Shown: one piece after another, positions 16,737 through 24,953 of the stretch | Position numbering within the stretch: the first letter of the stretch is position 1 | Layout: every line of letters begins with the position of its first letter | Assembly (NCBI GenBank): GCA_946185835.1 | Contig: CAMHKW010000019.1 | Location: 1 to 38,840, forward strand | Direction of reading: 5' to 3' | Source: an uncultured Bacteroidales bacterium | GTDB lineage: Bacteria > Bacteroidota > Bacteroidia > Bacteroidales > Paludibacteraceae | DNA length: 38,840 nt | The notes under the pieces: generated by a model | Databases searched by the model: none | What the model saw: only the letters and a program-made list of their open reading frames with translations | Told to the model about the DNA's origin: nothing | Made by a program: the position numbers and the translations under genes

Positions 16737-18272
16737 CTACAGCGGGTTGGCGTCGATGTCGTCGTCAATGGCACTGCTGTTCATCGCCGAACGAGTGCTG
16801 ATGAACTTCTGACCTTCATCCGACTGCTTCGCACCCGTCTCGTTCTGATACATCGACCTCACGGCTGACGACTGCTCGTTGTTGGCAAACTTGGCATAGG
16901 TCTGTATAAAGCGCAGGTTGACATCATCGGTGGCACCATTACGGTGCTTGGCTACTATAAACTGTGCGATGCCGCGCATCGAGTTGCCCTTCGAGTCCTC
17001 ATAGAGCTTATAGTATTCCGGACGGTGAATAAAGCATACCATGTCGGCATCTTGCTCAATAGCACCCGACTCACGCAAGTCGCTCAACTGCGGACGTTTG
17101 CCTTCCACACCATTCCTGCCTTCTACGTTACGGTTGAGCTGACTGAGGGCTATCACGGGTATGTCAAGCTCCTTGGCAAGAGCCTTGAGGTTACGAGAGA
17201 TGATACTTACCTCTTGCTCGCGACTGTTGAAGTTCATACCCGTGGCATTCATAAGCTGCAAGTAGTCGATGATGATACACTCAACCCCCTTCTCCGCCAC
17301 CAAACGCTTGGCTTTCGAACGTAACTCCGAAATCGACAGCTGAGGGGTGTCGTCTATATATATAGGTGCACCTATCAGCTTCTTGATGTTATGGTCCAGC
17401 TTACGCCACTCCTCTTGCGACAGGTTGCCGGTACGTATCTTGTCACCTTCTATCTCGCAAACGTTCATTATCAGACGATTCACAAGCTGCACGTTCGACA
17501 TCTCAAGCGAGAAAATAGCTACCGGACGCTTGAAGTCGACTGCCATATTCTTCGCCATCGAAAGCACAAAAGCCGTCTTTCCCATCGCCGGACGGGCTGC
17601 TATTATGATAAGGTCCGACTTCTGCCAACCCGCTGTGAGCTTGTCCAAGTCGTAGAATCCGGTGGGCACACCCGAGATGCTGCCCTCGCGCTCCGACGCC
17701 TCGTGTATCCGTCGGAATGCTTCGTCTATCACACTGTCGATTTGCGAGATCTGCCTGATCTGCGAACGCTGGGAAAGCTCGAATATCTGACTCTCGGCAC
17801 GTTGCATCACATCGTCGATGTCAAGCGAGTCGTCGTATGCATTGCGGGTGATAGACAACGAGATGTCTATCAGGTCGCGAGCCATACTCTTCTGTGCTAC
17901 TATCTTGGCATAGTAGAGTAGCGACTCGGTAGTACCAACGCTGTTGGTTAGTGCCGCTAAGGTCGAAGCACCACCCACCTCCTCGAAGGTCTTGTCTTTC
18001 TTCAACTGCTCCATCACCGTCAAGGCATTGATAGGCTCGTTGGCGGTGGCAAGATGTACTACAGCCTCGTAAATCTTCTGGTGCTTGCTCAAATAGAAAC
18101 TATGTGGGGTAAGCAACTGAGATACTATACTGAAAGCTTCGCTCTCGAGCATCAAACTGCCAAGGATATATTCTTCTATCTCAATGGCTTGCGGCGGAAG
18201 CTGCATCGACAACGACGGATCGATAGTTTGGACATCGCGACGACGACGGTCGGTTTTTGTAGGTGTGGGCAT
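16737..18272 (-). CDS. dnaB: Replicative DNA helicase DnaB
   Basis: A 511-residue hexameric helicase that unwinds DNA at the fork and recruits primase. The N-terminal domain (about 22-125) starts LPPQAIEIEEYILGSLM. The RecA-like core has Walker A ARPAMGKTAF near 235, Walker B IIIDYLQLM near 340, the SQLNR sensor and the DLRESGAIEQDADMV arginine-finger region. The C-terminal 40 residues are polar and probably disordered. It has a clear promoter and is divergent from the Crp/Fnr gene. No intein is present. Confidence 0.97.
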   Translation of the reverse strand: MPTPTKTDRRRRDVQTIDPSLSMQLPPQAIEIEEYILGSLMLESEAFSIVSQLLTPHSFYLSKHQKIYEAVVHLATANEPINALTVMEQLKKDKTFEEVGGASTLAALTNSVGTTESLLYYAKIVAQKSMARDLIDISLSITRNAYDDSLDIDDVMQRAESQIFELSQRSQIRQISQIDSVIDEAFRRIHEASEREGSISGVPTGFYDLDKLTAGWQKSDLIIIAARPAMGKTAFVLSMAKNMAVDFKRPVAIFSLEMSNVQLVNRLIMNVCEIEGDKIRTGNLSQEEWRKLDHNIKKLIGAPIYIDDTPQLSISELRSKAKRLVAEKGVECIIIDYLQLMNATGMNFNSREQEVSIISRNLKALAKELDIPVIALSQLNRNVEGRNGVEGKRPQLSDLRESGAIEQDADMVCFIHRPEYYKLYEDSKGNSMRGIAQFIVAKHRNGATDDVNLRFIQTYAKFANNEQSSAVRSMYQNETGAKQSDEGQKFISTRSAMNSSAIDDDIDANPL

Positions 18273-18347
18273 TGCGGACGGGGTTTTATCGTGCTTTAAT
18301 AATTTATGAAATAGCGAATCTCTTACACGCTTTCTTGGTTTTTACTG

Positions 18348-18378
18348 CAAAGGTAGAATTTTTTTTCGTCATGCCAAA
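18348..18378 (-). promoter_or_regulatory. Promoter for dnaB
   Basis: On the minus strand TTTG (18378-18375), 19 bp, TACCTTTG (18355-18348). The leader to the dnaB start is about 70 bases. The rest of the 324-bp divergent gap (18273-18596) holds no convincing gene. Confidence 0.8.
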
Positions 18379-18516
18379 GTCGAAAACTATAACTTTTAAC
18401 TTTGCCAACTCCAAGTAGCAGACATCAGAATGGCTATACAATAAATGTATTAGCAGGTTATGCAATCAACATCTTCGGTCAAGGTACTATAAAATTATGT
18501 TCAAAAACATGTTTTT

Positions 18517-18548
18517 TTTGCGTGTTCGAGAATATTTTCGTATCTTTG
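18517..18548 (+). promoter_or_regulatory. Promoter for the Crp/Fnr regulator gene
   Basis: TTTG (18517-18520), 20 bp, TATCTTTG (18541-18548), with the start codon about 48 bp downstream. Confidence 0.8.
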
Positions 18549-18596
18549 CCGCATACTATTGAATTTTGTTGTCAAACAAACTAATATCATAGCAGA

Positions 18597-19301
18597 ATGA
18601 CGCGAAAGAAAATCACGGATGCTCCAAAGCTGTGGGACTTAAATGAGGTCTGGCAGGTGCTTACCGACGACGAGAAAGAGTATATCGACCAAAACTGTAC
18701 GATAGTCAATTTCCGTAAAAACGAGATAATCCACAAGGAAGGTGACGTGCCTACGTACATGATGATGCTCGCTAAAGGAAAAGTGCGCGTATATAAAGAA
18801 GGTATCATCGGTAAGAAACCGCAGATCATACGAATGCTCAAACCCTTCGACTTCTTTGCCTATCGAGCAATGATAGCCGACGAAAGCTCTAATACCTCGG
18901 TCAGCGCTTTCGAAGCATCAACCGTATATATGGTCAAGAAAGACGCTTTCCTACACGTCATTCAAAACAACAACCGTTTCTGCTATCAGTTTATGGTGAT
19001 GATGGCACGAGACCTCGGACAGTCCGACAGACGTACACTCAGCCTTACACAGAAACATGTCAGAGGACGACTGGCAGAAGCACTGCTCGCTCTCAAACAA
19101 AACTACGGACTCGACGAAGACGGAGCTACCATTAGTATGTATATGTCTCGAGAAGACATGGCTAACCTGTCGAATATGACTACTGCCAACGCCATTCGAA
19201 CCCTCTCTAACTTCGTAGAAGAAGATATAATAGCTATCGATGGTAGAAAAATAAAAATTCTCGACGAAGAACAACTGGTCAGAATAAGCCGACTCGGATA
19301 A
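18597..19301 (+). CDS. Crp/Fnr family transcriptional regulator
   Basis: A 234-residue regulator. Residues about 30-140 form the cyclic-nucleotide-binding-type beta barrel (FRKNEIIHKEGDVPTYMMMLAKGKVRVYK). A dimer helix follows, then a winged HTH (about 165-225) with the recognition segment MSREDMANLSNMTTANAIRTLSNF, which has the Crp/Fnr order. There is no N-terminal Cys cluster, so it is not an Fnr-type iron-sulphur sensor, and the phosphate-binding RAA motif of cAMP receptors is not evident, so the ligand is unknown. The TPR gene starts 4 bp after it and is probably co-expressed. Confidence 0.92.
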   Translation: MTRKKITDAPKLWDLNEVWQVLTDDEKEYIDQNCTIVNFRKNEIIHKEGDVPTYMMMLAKGKVRVYKEGIIGKKPQIIRMLKPFDFFAYRAMIADESSNTSVSAFEASTVYMVKKDAFLHVIQNNNRFCYQFMVMMARDLGQSDRRTLSLTQKHVRGRLAEALLALKQNYGLDEDGATISMYMSREDMANLSNMTTANAIRTLSNFVEEDIIAIDGRKIKILDEEQLVRISRLG

Positions 19302-19305
19302 AGAC

Positions 19306-21405
19306 ATGGCACGAGAAAACGCATATAAGTTCGCCATCCGACGTCTGTCGGAAGGGCAGATAGTAGAAGCCGTGACAGCACAAGAACGATGGCTTACACA
19401 ACTGCACAATGGTGAACTTAACGATATGCGAACAGCACTGCTCCAAGATAACAGCATGCTGATTAACGACTTCCTTACCGGACGTGAAGACAACCAAAGA
19501 CTCGTCATAAAGCAATGTCTTACTGCCAAAGCTTATCTCTTTGTCGACCAAGTCTACGAGCTGATGCGTATCAAAACTAACTCGAGACACGAATTCAGTC
19601 TGCTCAGAGAACTGCAAGCCGGAGTCAGAAAACTCAACCCGCTGAGCACCGACACCGCCGACATCTTTAACTATTTCTGGCTCTGCCAATCTAACGAAGA
19701 GCAGCAGCACAACATTCTCCTCTCTCTCTTACAACAACCCTCACATTGCCTAGACGCGGCAGTGTCAGGTCTGCTGCTCAGCTTGTTACGACACTTCAGT
19801 CAAGACAAGCTGCTTTGGCTCGTGAATCTCGCACTTACCGAACTCAGCGACAAAACCGAACAGCGTGTGCTGACAGCAATAGCGATAGTTCTAATAAAAT
19901 ACAACTCCCGACTCGATGCCTTCCCCGCACTGTGTAATAAAATTTCAATGCTGTTCGACGATAATGCTATCCGACAACTAATGCTCAAAATATACGAGAA
20001 CATCATTGTCACCGCAAAGACAAAAGTTGCAAGCGACATTATCGAAAACATGCAGTCCGAAGTGATGAGTGCTCTCGAAAACAAAAAAATCGACGACGAC
20101 CTCAAAAAACTTATAGTTATCGACGAAGACGAAGAGCTGCCACCTTGGCTCGAAGGGATGAAAACTACTATCAACCAATCTATTCAGCAGATGTCGAATC
20201 TGCAAACCGAGGGAGTAGACCTCAACTTCGCACACTTCAAACAAATACGGCAACTGCCCTTTTTCAAAAACGACGAGAGCCTGTGGCTAACACCCTTCGC
20301 TGCCGATAACAAAAATCTCAATGTCGACTTCTCCTCCGAACTCGGACAGAAAGTGCTTGCCACTGTCGAAGCCGACGTTATTTGCGACTCAGATAAATAC
20401 GCTTTCTGCCTGATGTTTCAGCAGATGATACGTTATCAGCAGATTACAAGCGAACATTGGGAACTGATAATGTCGCAACTCGCCGACAATGCCGAATCAT
20501 ATAACTCTGCTATCTACGCCCGGACTTTCTTGCAAGACCTCTATCGATACTTCTATCTTAACCCGTGGCAGGTGCCTAACGAGATGGACGAGTCTTTCTA
20601 TACTGCGCTACCATCAACATGGCTACTACAATGCTTGCAACCATCAATGCAATGGCTGCAACAGATGGCTGATATCTTTAGCTCGGCTAAGTTGTTCAAT
20701 GTCGCTCGAGAACTATATATCATGGCGTTAGAACGTCTGTCAACGGCGCAGGTCGACGACATAGCATCGCTCGGAGCCGAACTGAACCAGAAAATAGGAT
20801 ATATGTCAGAGTGTGTGGCTCAATACGATAAGGCTTTAGATGCTTACCGACGGGCAGACCTCTATATGGCTGACCAGCGATGGACAATGTGGCATATAGC
20901 ACGATGTCTGTCCCAACTGCAACAATACGACGAACTCCTGATACAGCTCGACAGACTCTGCGAACTCTTTGGAGCTAAAAGATCCTATCTGCTCATGCGT
21001 GCTAATGTCTTAGAACGCCTGCACCGAGCTGACGAGGCAAGAACGGTGTATTCGCAACTACTACTCAACGACGTCTCTGACCTCGAAGCTCTACGAAGAC
21101 TCTCGCGTAACCTGCTCTTAGATCGACAAAAACAAGCTGCCATTGAATATGCCAGACTCGCAGCTAACGACACAAACGCTCTAACAGAGGACAAACTCAA
21201 GTACGCATGGCTCTTACTGCTGTGTGGCGACATCCCCGCCGCATATAACGCGTTCACTCAGATAACGGACGATAACAAACAACTCCTCTCGCTCTTCGAT
21301 GCCGATGCACACGCCTTGCCACCCGACGTCCTCGACATCCCACGCTCCACGCTCAACCTCTTCCGCGACGCCCTCGCCGCTAGAACCACTCAGTACGCTA
21401 ACTAA
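19306..21405 (+). CDS. Tetratricopeptide-repeat protein of unknown function
   Basis: A 699-residue, almost wholly helical protein without signal peptide or membrane segment, so cytoplasmic. The C-terminal third (about 470-660) contains TPR-like helix pairs (AQYDKALDAYRRADLY, ADEARTVYSQLL, LEALRRLSRNLL, DIPAAYNAFTQI). The N-terminal part is helical with an acidic segment DEDEELP near 275 and no known domain that I recognise. It starts 4 bp after the Crp/Fnr gene. TPR proteins act as scaffolds; nothing here tells which partner. The gene converges on the phosphohexomutase gene, with tandem hairpin repeats in between. Confidence 0.75.
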   Translation: MARENAYKFAIRRLSEGQIVEAVTAQERWLTQLHNGELNDMRTALLQDNSMLINDFLTGREDNQRLVIKQCLTAKAYLFVDQVYELMRIKTNSRHEFSLLRELQAGVRKLNPLSTDTADIFNYFWLCQSNEEQQHNILLSLLQQPSHCLDAAVSGLLLSLLRHFSQDKLLWLVNLALTELSDKTEQRVLTAIAIVLIKYNSRLDAFPALCNKISMLFDDNAIRQLMLKIYENIIVTAKTKVASDIIENMQSEVMSALENKKIDDDLKKLIVIDEDEELPPWLEGMKTTINQSIQQMSNLQTEGVDLNFAHFKQIRQLPFFKNDESLWLTPFAADNKNLNVDFSSELGQKVLATVEADVICDSDKYAFCLMFQQMIRYQQITSEHWELIMSQLADNAESYNSAIYARTFLQDLYRYFYLNPWQVPNEMDESFYTALPSTWLLQCLQPSMQWLQQMADIFSSAKLFNVARELYIMALERLSTAQVDDIASLGAELNQKIGYMSECVAQYDKALDAYRRADLYMADQRWTMWHIARCLSQLQQYDELLIQLDRLCELFGAKRSYLLMRANVLERLHRADEARTVYSQLLLNDVSDLEALRRLSRNLLLDRQKQAAIEYARLAANDTNALTEDKLKYAWLLLLCGDIPAAYNAFTQITDDNKQLLSLFDADAHALPPDVLDIPRSTLNLFRDALAARTTQYAN

Positions 21406-21415
21406 GTAAGCTACC

Positions 21416-21718
21416 GGAGTCAAAGGACATTGTCATGATTACGCCAATTGTTAATTGGCGTTCACACATTATGTGCGGCACCGGCTACGCCTGTTCACAA
21501 CCGGCGGCCAATCATCGGCGTCAAAGGACATTGTCATGATTACGCCAATTGTTAATTGGCGTTCACACATTATGTGCGACATCGGGTACGCCGGTTTGCA
21601 ACCGGCGGCCAATCATCGGAGTCAAAGGACATTGTCATGATTACGTCAATTGTTAATTGGCGCTACCTCCCCCCCAAAAAAAAGTGCGCCGGTTACAAAC
21701 CGGCGCACCCATGCAAAT
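21416..21718. repeat. Three tandem copies of a 101-bp repeat with two hairpins each
   Basis: The start GTCAAAGGACATTGTCATG recurs at 21419, 21520 and 21621, an exact 101-bp period. Each unit carries GCCAATT-GTT-AATTGGC (last copy GTCAATT) and, further on, a GCCGGTT/AACCGGC type hairpin (degenerate in copy 1, perfect in copy 2, changed to GTGCGCCGGTT in copy 3). Copy 3 has a run of seven C and eight A in its middle. It fills the convergent gap between the TPR gene and the phosphohexomutase gene. Confidence 0.9.
21676..21708 (-). terminator. Repeat-derived terminator of the phosphohexomutase gene
   Basis: On the minus strand GTGCGCCGGTT, loop TGT, AACCGGCGCAC (perfect 11-bp stem) is followed directly by eight T. 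It lies about 27 bp past the stop of the minus-strand gene. This is a complete intrinsic terminator made from one of the dispersed hairpins. Confidence 0.85.
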
Positions 21719-21734
21719 CGTTGCGACAAATAGA

Positions 21735-23519
21735 TTATAGCCCGAGTGAAGCTTTGATGGCAGGAACACGTGCCTCAGCAGCTGCGGTGCAACGCTCGTA
21801 GTCGGCACCCGTAAACGGCTTGCCAATCTCAGTCGGTACCGGAATCTCGAAGTAGAACTTGATCTTAGGCTCTGTTCCTGACGGACGTACCGACACCTTC
21901 AGACCGCCATCGGTGAAGTATTGAAGCACGTTCGACGTGGCGTTAAGTGCCATCTTAATTGGCGTCTCCACCCATTTGCCGTCCTTAAGCTCCTGCTGTT
22001 TCAGTGTCTTGAAGTCCTTGATCTTAATGACCTTCTCACCCGCAATCTCGCAGGGCGGGTTCTTGCGGTAGTCGACCATCATCTGCTGTATCTCTTCCGC
22101 ACCGGTCTTGCCCGGACGTACCACATTGATAGTAGTCTCGCGTTGGAAGCCGTAGTCCTCGTAAATCTTGAGCAGGTAGTCGTACAGCGTCATGCCGTTG
22201 TCTTTGGCGTATGCCGCAATCTCACATATCAGGCAGATAGACGAAGGCGAGCATTTGTCGCGTACCTTGTCGTAGGGTAGGAAGCCGAACGACTCTTCGC
22301 CGCCGCCAAGATATTTGCGGGTGCCTTCCCATTCGCGAATACGGTTGGCTATCCACTTGAAGCCCGTGTATTCATCGGTCAGCGTCACACCCTGTGCATC
22401 TGCTATCTTACGTATCAACTCGCTCGTTACTATCGTCTTCACCAAGTAGTGTTCCGGACGAAGCTTGCCCAGACGCTTCATGTTGTTGATGATGTAGTAG
22501 TGGTACATGATGTTGGTCTGGTTACCGTTGATGATAACCCACTCGCCTTTGTCGTTGCGGCATACGATGGCTATACGGTCGGCGTCAGGGTCGCTGGCTA
22601 TCACAAGGTCGGCACCAAGCTTCGTGCCAAGAGCCATACCCATCGTCATCGCCTCGGCATTCTCAGGATTAGGTGACACCACCGTAGGGAAGTTACCGTC
22701 GATAACCATCTGCTCAGGAACTACGTGTATGTTCTGGAAACCCCATGAACGCAGACACATAGGCACTATCTGACGACCCGCACCGTGCATCGGGGTGTAC
22801 ACTATGTTCAGGTCTTTCTGACGAAGAATGGTCTCTTGGTCTATCATCACGGTCTTAACGGCCATCATGTAGTCGTAGTCCATCTCGCCACCTATTATCT
22901 CTATCAGGTCTTTGTTGGCTTCCCATTTCACGTCTGCCATCGTTACTTTGTTGACCTCGTCGATGATACCTTGGTCGTGGGGCATCAGCACCTGCGAGCC
23001 GTCTTCCCAGTATGCCTTGTAGCCGTTATATTCCTTAGGATTATGCGATGCCGTTACGTTGACACCTCCCTGGCATTTGAGTTGGCGTATAGCAAAACTA
23101 ACCTCCGGAGTCGGGCGAAGACTCTCAAACAAATATACCTGTATGCCGTTCGCCGAGAAGATATTAGCCACCGTCTCTGCAAACAAGCGACCGTTATTAC
23201 GGCAGTCGTGACCTACTACCACTGCTACTCTGCCATTCTGCACGTTAGCAAAGCCGCCCTCACGCTGAACCTTCAGCAGGTAGTTGGCATAGCCCTGAGT
23301 AGCTTGAGCCACTATGTATTTGTTCATACGGTTGGTGCCCGGACCCATGATGCCGCGCAATCCACCCGTGCCGAATTCCAAAGTGCGATAGAACGCGTCG
23401 ATGAGTTCAGTCTTGTCCTCGGCTTCCATCATCGCTTTTACTTGTGCCTTTGTCTCGGCATCATAAGGACCGTCAATCCAAGATTGAGCAGTCGCCATTA
23501 CTTTCTGTAGTTCGTCCAT
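21735..23519 (-). CDS. Phosphoglucomutase/phosphomannomutase family phospho-sugar mutase
   Basis: A 594-residue alpha-D-phosphohexomutase with all four family signatures: TASHNP with catalytic Ser158, DPDADR with metal-binding Asp310, 312 and 314, GGEESFGF (sugar binding, about 400) and RPSGTEPKIKFY (phosphate binding, near the C-terminus). Length and the GTGGLRG segment near residue 50 fit the PgcA-like branch that interconverts glucose-1- and glucose-6-phosphate, although mannose or pentose phosphates cannot be excluded. It has its own promoter and a strong terminator, so it is probably monocistronic. Confidence 0.93.
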   Translation of the reverse strand: MDELQKVMATAQSWIDGPYDAETKAQVKAMMEAEDKTELIDAFYRTLEFGTGGLRGIMGPGTNRMNKYIVAQATQGYANYLLKVQREGGFANVQNGRVAVVVGHDCRNNGRLFAETVANIFSANGIQVYLFESLRPTPEVSFAIRQLKCQGGVNVTASHNPKEYNGYKAYWEDGSQVLMPHDQGIIDEVNKVTMADVKWEANKDLIEIIGGEMDYDYMMAVKTVMIDQETILRQKDLNIVYTPMHGAGRQIVPMCLRSWGFQNIHVVPEQMVIDGNFPTVVSPNPENAEAMTMGMALGTKLGADLVIASDPDADRIAIVCRNDKGEWVIINGNQTNIMYHYYIINNMKRLGKLRPEHYLVKTIVTSELIRKIADAQGVTLTDEYTGFKWIANRIREWEGTRKYLGGGEESFGFLPYDKVRDKCSPSSICLICEIAAYAKDNGMTLYDYLLKIYEDYGFQRETTINVVRPGKTGAEEIQQMMVDYRKNPPCEIAGEKVIKIKDFKTLKQQELKDGKWVETPIKMALNATSNVLQYFTDGGLKVSVRPSGTEPKIKFYFEIPVPTEIGKPFTGADYERCTAAAEARVPAIKASLGL

Positions 23520-23529
23520 GATATAAATT

Positions 23530-23578
23530 ATTTTGGTTAATATAATTGTCTATTGATTTTGGTTAATGATAATTGTCT
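23530..23578. repeat. Short tandem duplication in the phosphohexomutase leader
   Basis: ATTTTGGTTAATATAATTGT (23530 on) is repeated with a one-base insertion at 23556-23578, next to the start codon at 23519. It looks like slippage duplication within the 5' leader. Confidence 0.7.
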
Positions 23579-23629
23579 TTTAGAAGAGCGCGCAACATAA
23601 CACTTGCACACCAAAAATAATCTTTGCCG

Positions 23630-23661
23630 CAAAGGTACGAAAATTATTTTTAATGTGCAAG
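23630..23661 (-). promoter_or_regulatory. Promoter for the phosphohexomutase gene
   Basis: On the minus strand CTTG (23661-23658), 20 bp, TACCTTTG (23637-23630). The leader is about 105 bases and includes the duplication at 23530-23578. Confidence 0.7.
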
Positions 23662-23736
23662 AGGTATATGTAAGCTAACTATGAAAAATAGTGTGCAGCC
23701 GAACAAAAAACGTGTGCGAACTCTCAAAAACGATTG

Positions 23737-24447
23737 TCAGACAGCGTACTTTAGTTTCTTAACTATAGCCTTCGCTATCAGTTGCTGACCCTGCTCGTTG
23801 GGGTGAAGACCATCGTCGCAGAGGTAGTCACGGTAGTTGCGCTGCTTGAGAAAAACAGACGTGATGTCTATCCACGGAACTAACATCTGATGAGCTAACT
23901 GCATCGTCTCCAGATTGTAAAGCTCATGACCGTTGTTGATGTTGCTGGTGGTGCCTTGCAACCATGAGTGTATGTTGTCAAGCTCCTCTGCGTTCATCTT
24001 CGAACCGATCCACTTAAAGTAGCGTTCGCCGTCTATCGGAGGCAACGACAACACAACAGGCATGGCGCCCGTATACATTATCCGCTTGATAATCTCGCGA
24101 TACGTGTTAGCAAAGTCACGAAGAGGTGTGATGGGCTCATGATCTGTGTGTGGACTCTGAGCTATCTCATCCCAGCGATAATTACTATCGTTACCTCCGT
24201 ATTCTAATATCACAATGTCACCGGGCTGAAGCTCTTCTATATGACGGTCAAGCATCTGAGCGCCTTGCGTAATAGTGCATGCCATCTTTCCATAACTCTT
24301 GCTGCTCAGCGAAAGTTCACGACTGCAAATGTCGGTGATGGTCTTCTCTGTAAGTGAATACTTGTAGCTGTTGTCGCTTTTGCGTACTACAATGCCTTTG
24401 ATTATCGAGTCTCCCAGACCGATAAGTCGATTGTTTGAAGTTTTCAT
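23737..24447 (-). CDS. SGNH/GDSL hydrolase
   Basis: A 236-residue SGNH-fold protein. Block I is GLGDSIIKG with nucleophile Ser14; block III is EYGGNDSNY with the oxyanion Asn; block V is CDDGLHPNEQGQ near the C-terminus with catalytic Asp and His. Such enzymes remove acyl or acetyl groups from sugars, lipids or other esters; the substrate is unknown. No signal peptide is evident, so it may act in the cytoplasm. The start codon lies in one copy of a 56-bp duplication (24431-24542). Confidence 0.85.
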   Translation of the reverse strand: MKTSNNRLIGLGDSIIKGIVVRKSDNSYKYSLTEKTITDICSRELSLSSKSYGKMACTITQGAQMLDRHIEELQPGDIVILEYGGNDSNYRWDEIAQSPHTDHEPITPLRDFANTYREIIKRIMYTGAMPVVLSLPPIDGERYFKWIGSKMNAEELDNIHSWLQGTTSNINNGHELYNLETMQLAHQMLVPWIDITSVFLKQRNYRDYLCDDGLHPNEQGQQLIAKAIVKKLKYAV

Positions 24448-24542
24448 AATGATTCGTTTTAGGTGTTAATGATTGGTTTCTTATTCTTGTTTGAAGTTTT
24501 CATAATGATTCGTTTTAGGTGTTAATGATTGGCTGCTTATTC
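24431..24542. repeat. 56-bp tandem duplication over the SGNH start codon
   Basis: TTGTTTGAAGTTTTCATAAT begins at 24431 and again at 24487. Each copy contains the first codons of the SGNH gene (minus strand) and its immediate leader. The upstream copy has an ATG at 24503 that opens a 14-codon frame ending at 24459, 11 bp before the real start at 24447. Confidence 0.92.
24459..24503 (-). other. 14-codon leader ORF made by the duplication
   Basis: Reads MKTSNKNKKPIINT then stop; the first five residues are the same as in the SGNH protein. It probably has no function of its own but may lower or couple translation of the downstream gene. Confidence 0.35.
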
Positions 24543-24583
24543 TTATCGGCAGCTATCGTCTGCCTTCGTTCTGAAATCCGCTG

Positions 24584-24611
24584 CAAAATTACTGCTCCCG
24601 ACTGCGACCGG
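24584..24611 (-). promoter_or_regulatory. Possible promoter for the SGNH hydrolase gene
   Basis: TAATTTTG on the minus strand (24591-24584) matches the -7 box; the upstream box at the 20-bp spacing reads ATTG, a weak match. It lies just upstream of the duplication. Confidence 0.45.
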
Positions 24612-24706
24612 CAATTTTTATTGATAGAGATAGCTTATTTTTGACGAAATAAGGCGCAAAAGTGACTAAATCGCCGTATTTTTGACGAAATTTGGGTCTT
24701 TCAGAT

Positions 24707-24737
24707 TTTGTCAAATCATGGAAAAGGACTAATTTTG
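24707..24737 (+). promoter_or_regulatory. Promoter for the LytTR regulator operon
   Basis: TTTG (24707-24710), 19 bp, TAATTTTG (24730-24737). Start of the LytTR gene at 24954 leaves a leader of about 210 bases that contains three hairpins. Confidence 0.75.
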
Positions 24738-24773
24738 CAGCCGCGCTACACTTAAGACTGCCCTCACCGGGAG

Positions 24774-24911
24774 CGCGAGTGCCCTCACTCGCGGCAAACC
24801 GCGCATCATGTAGAGACGAGGCTGTGACTCGTCTCATGACAGGAAATGCAGAGACGTCAAACCGCCCAAGCCGTAAGCAACAAACCGGGAGCGCGAGTGC
24901 CCTCACTCGCG
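24774..24911. repeat. Three hairpin elements in the LytTR leader
   Basis: CGCGAGTG-CCCT-CACTCGCG at 24774-24793 and again at 24892-24911, both preceded by ACCGGGAG, flank GAGACGAG-GCTGTGA-CTCGTCTC at 24813-24835. All stems are perfect 8-bp pairs. They lie between promoter and start codon, so they would form in the mRNA leader. Confidence 0.88.
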
Positions 24912-24953
24912 ACAAGCACTAACAACAATAACGACAATCAATATCTTCGCCGT

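Noticed and set aside
18402..18584. 60-codon ORF in the dnaB-Crp gap
   Set aside because: It runs through the Crp gene promoter and has a low-complexity, Phe/Cys-rich end without domain.
21416..21718. CRISPR array
   Set aside because: The 101-bp units are repeated over nearly their full length, with no unique spacers, and no cas genes lie near.
24846..24953. Longer N-terminus for the LytTR regulator
   Set aside because: The extra residues are read from a dispersed hairpin and a polar Asn run, and would come before the first membrane helix; ATG 24954 gives the normal start.
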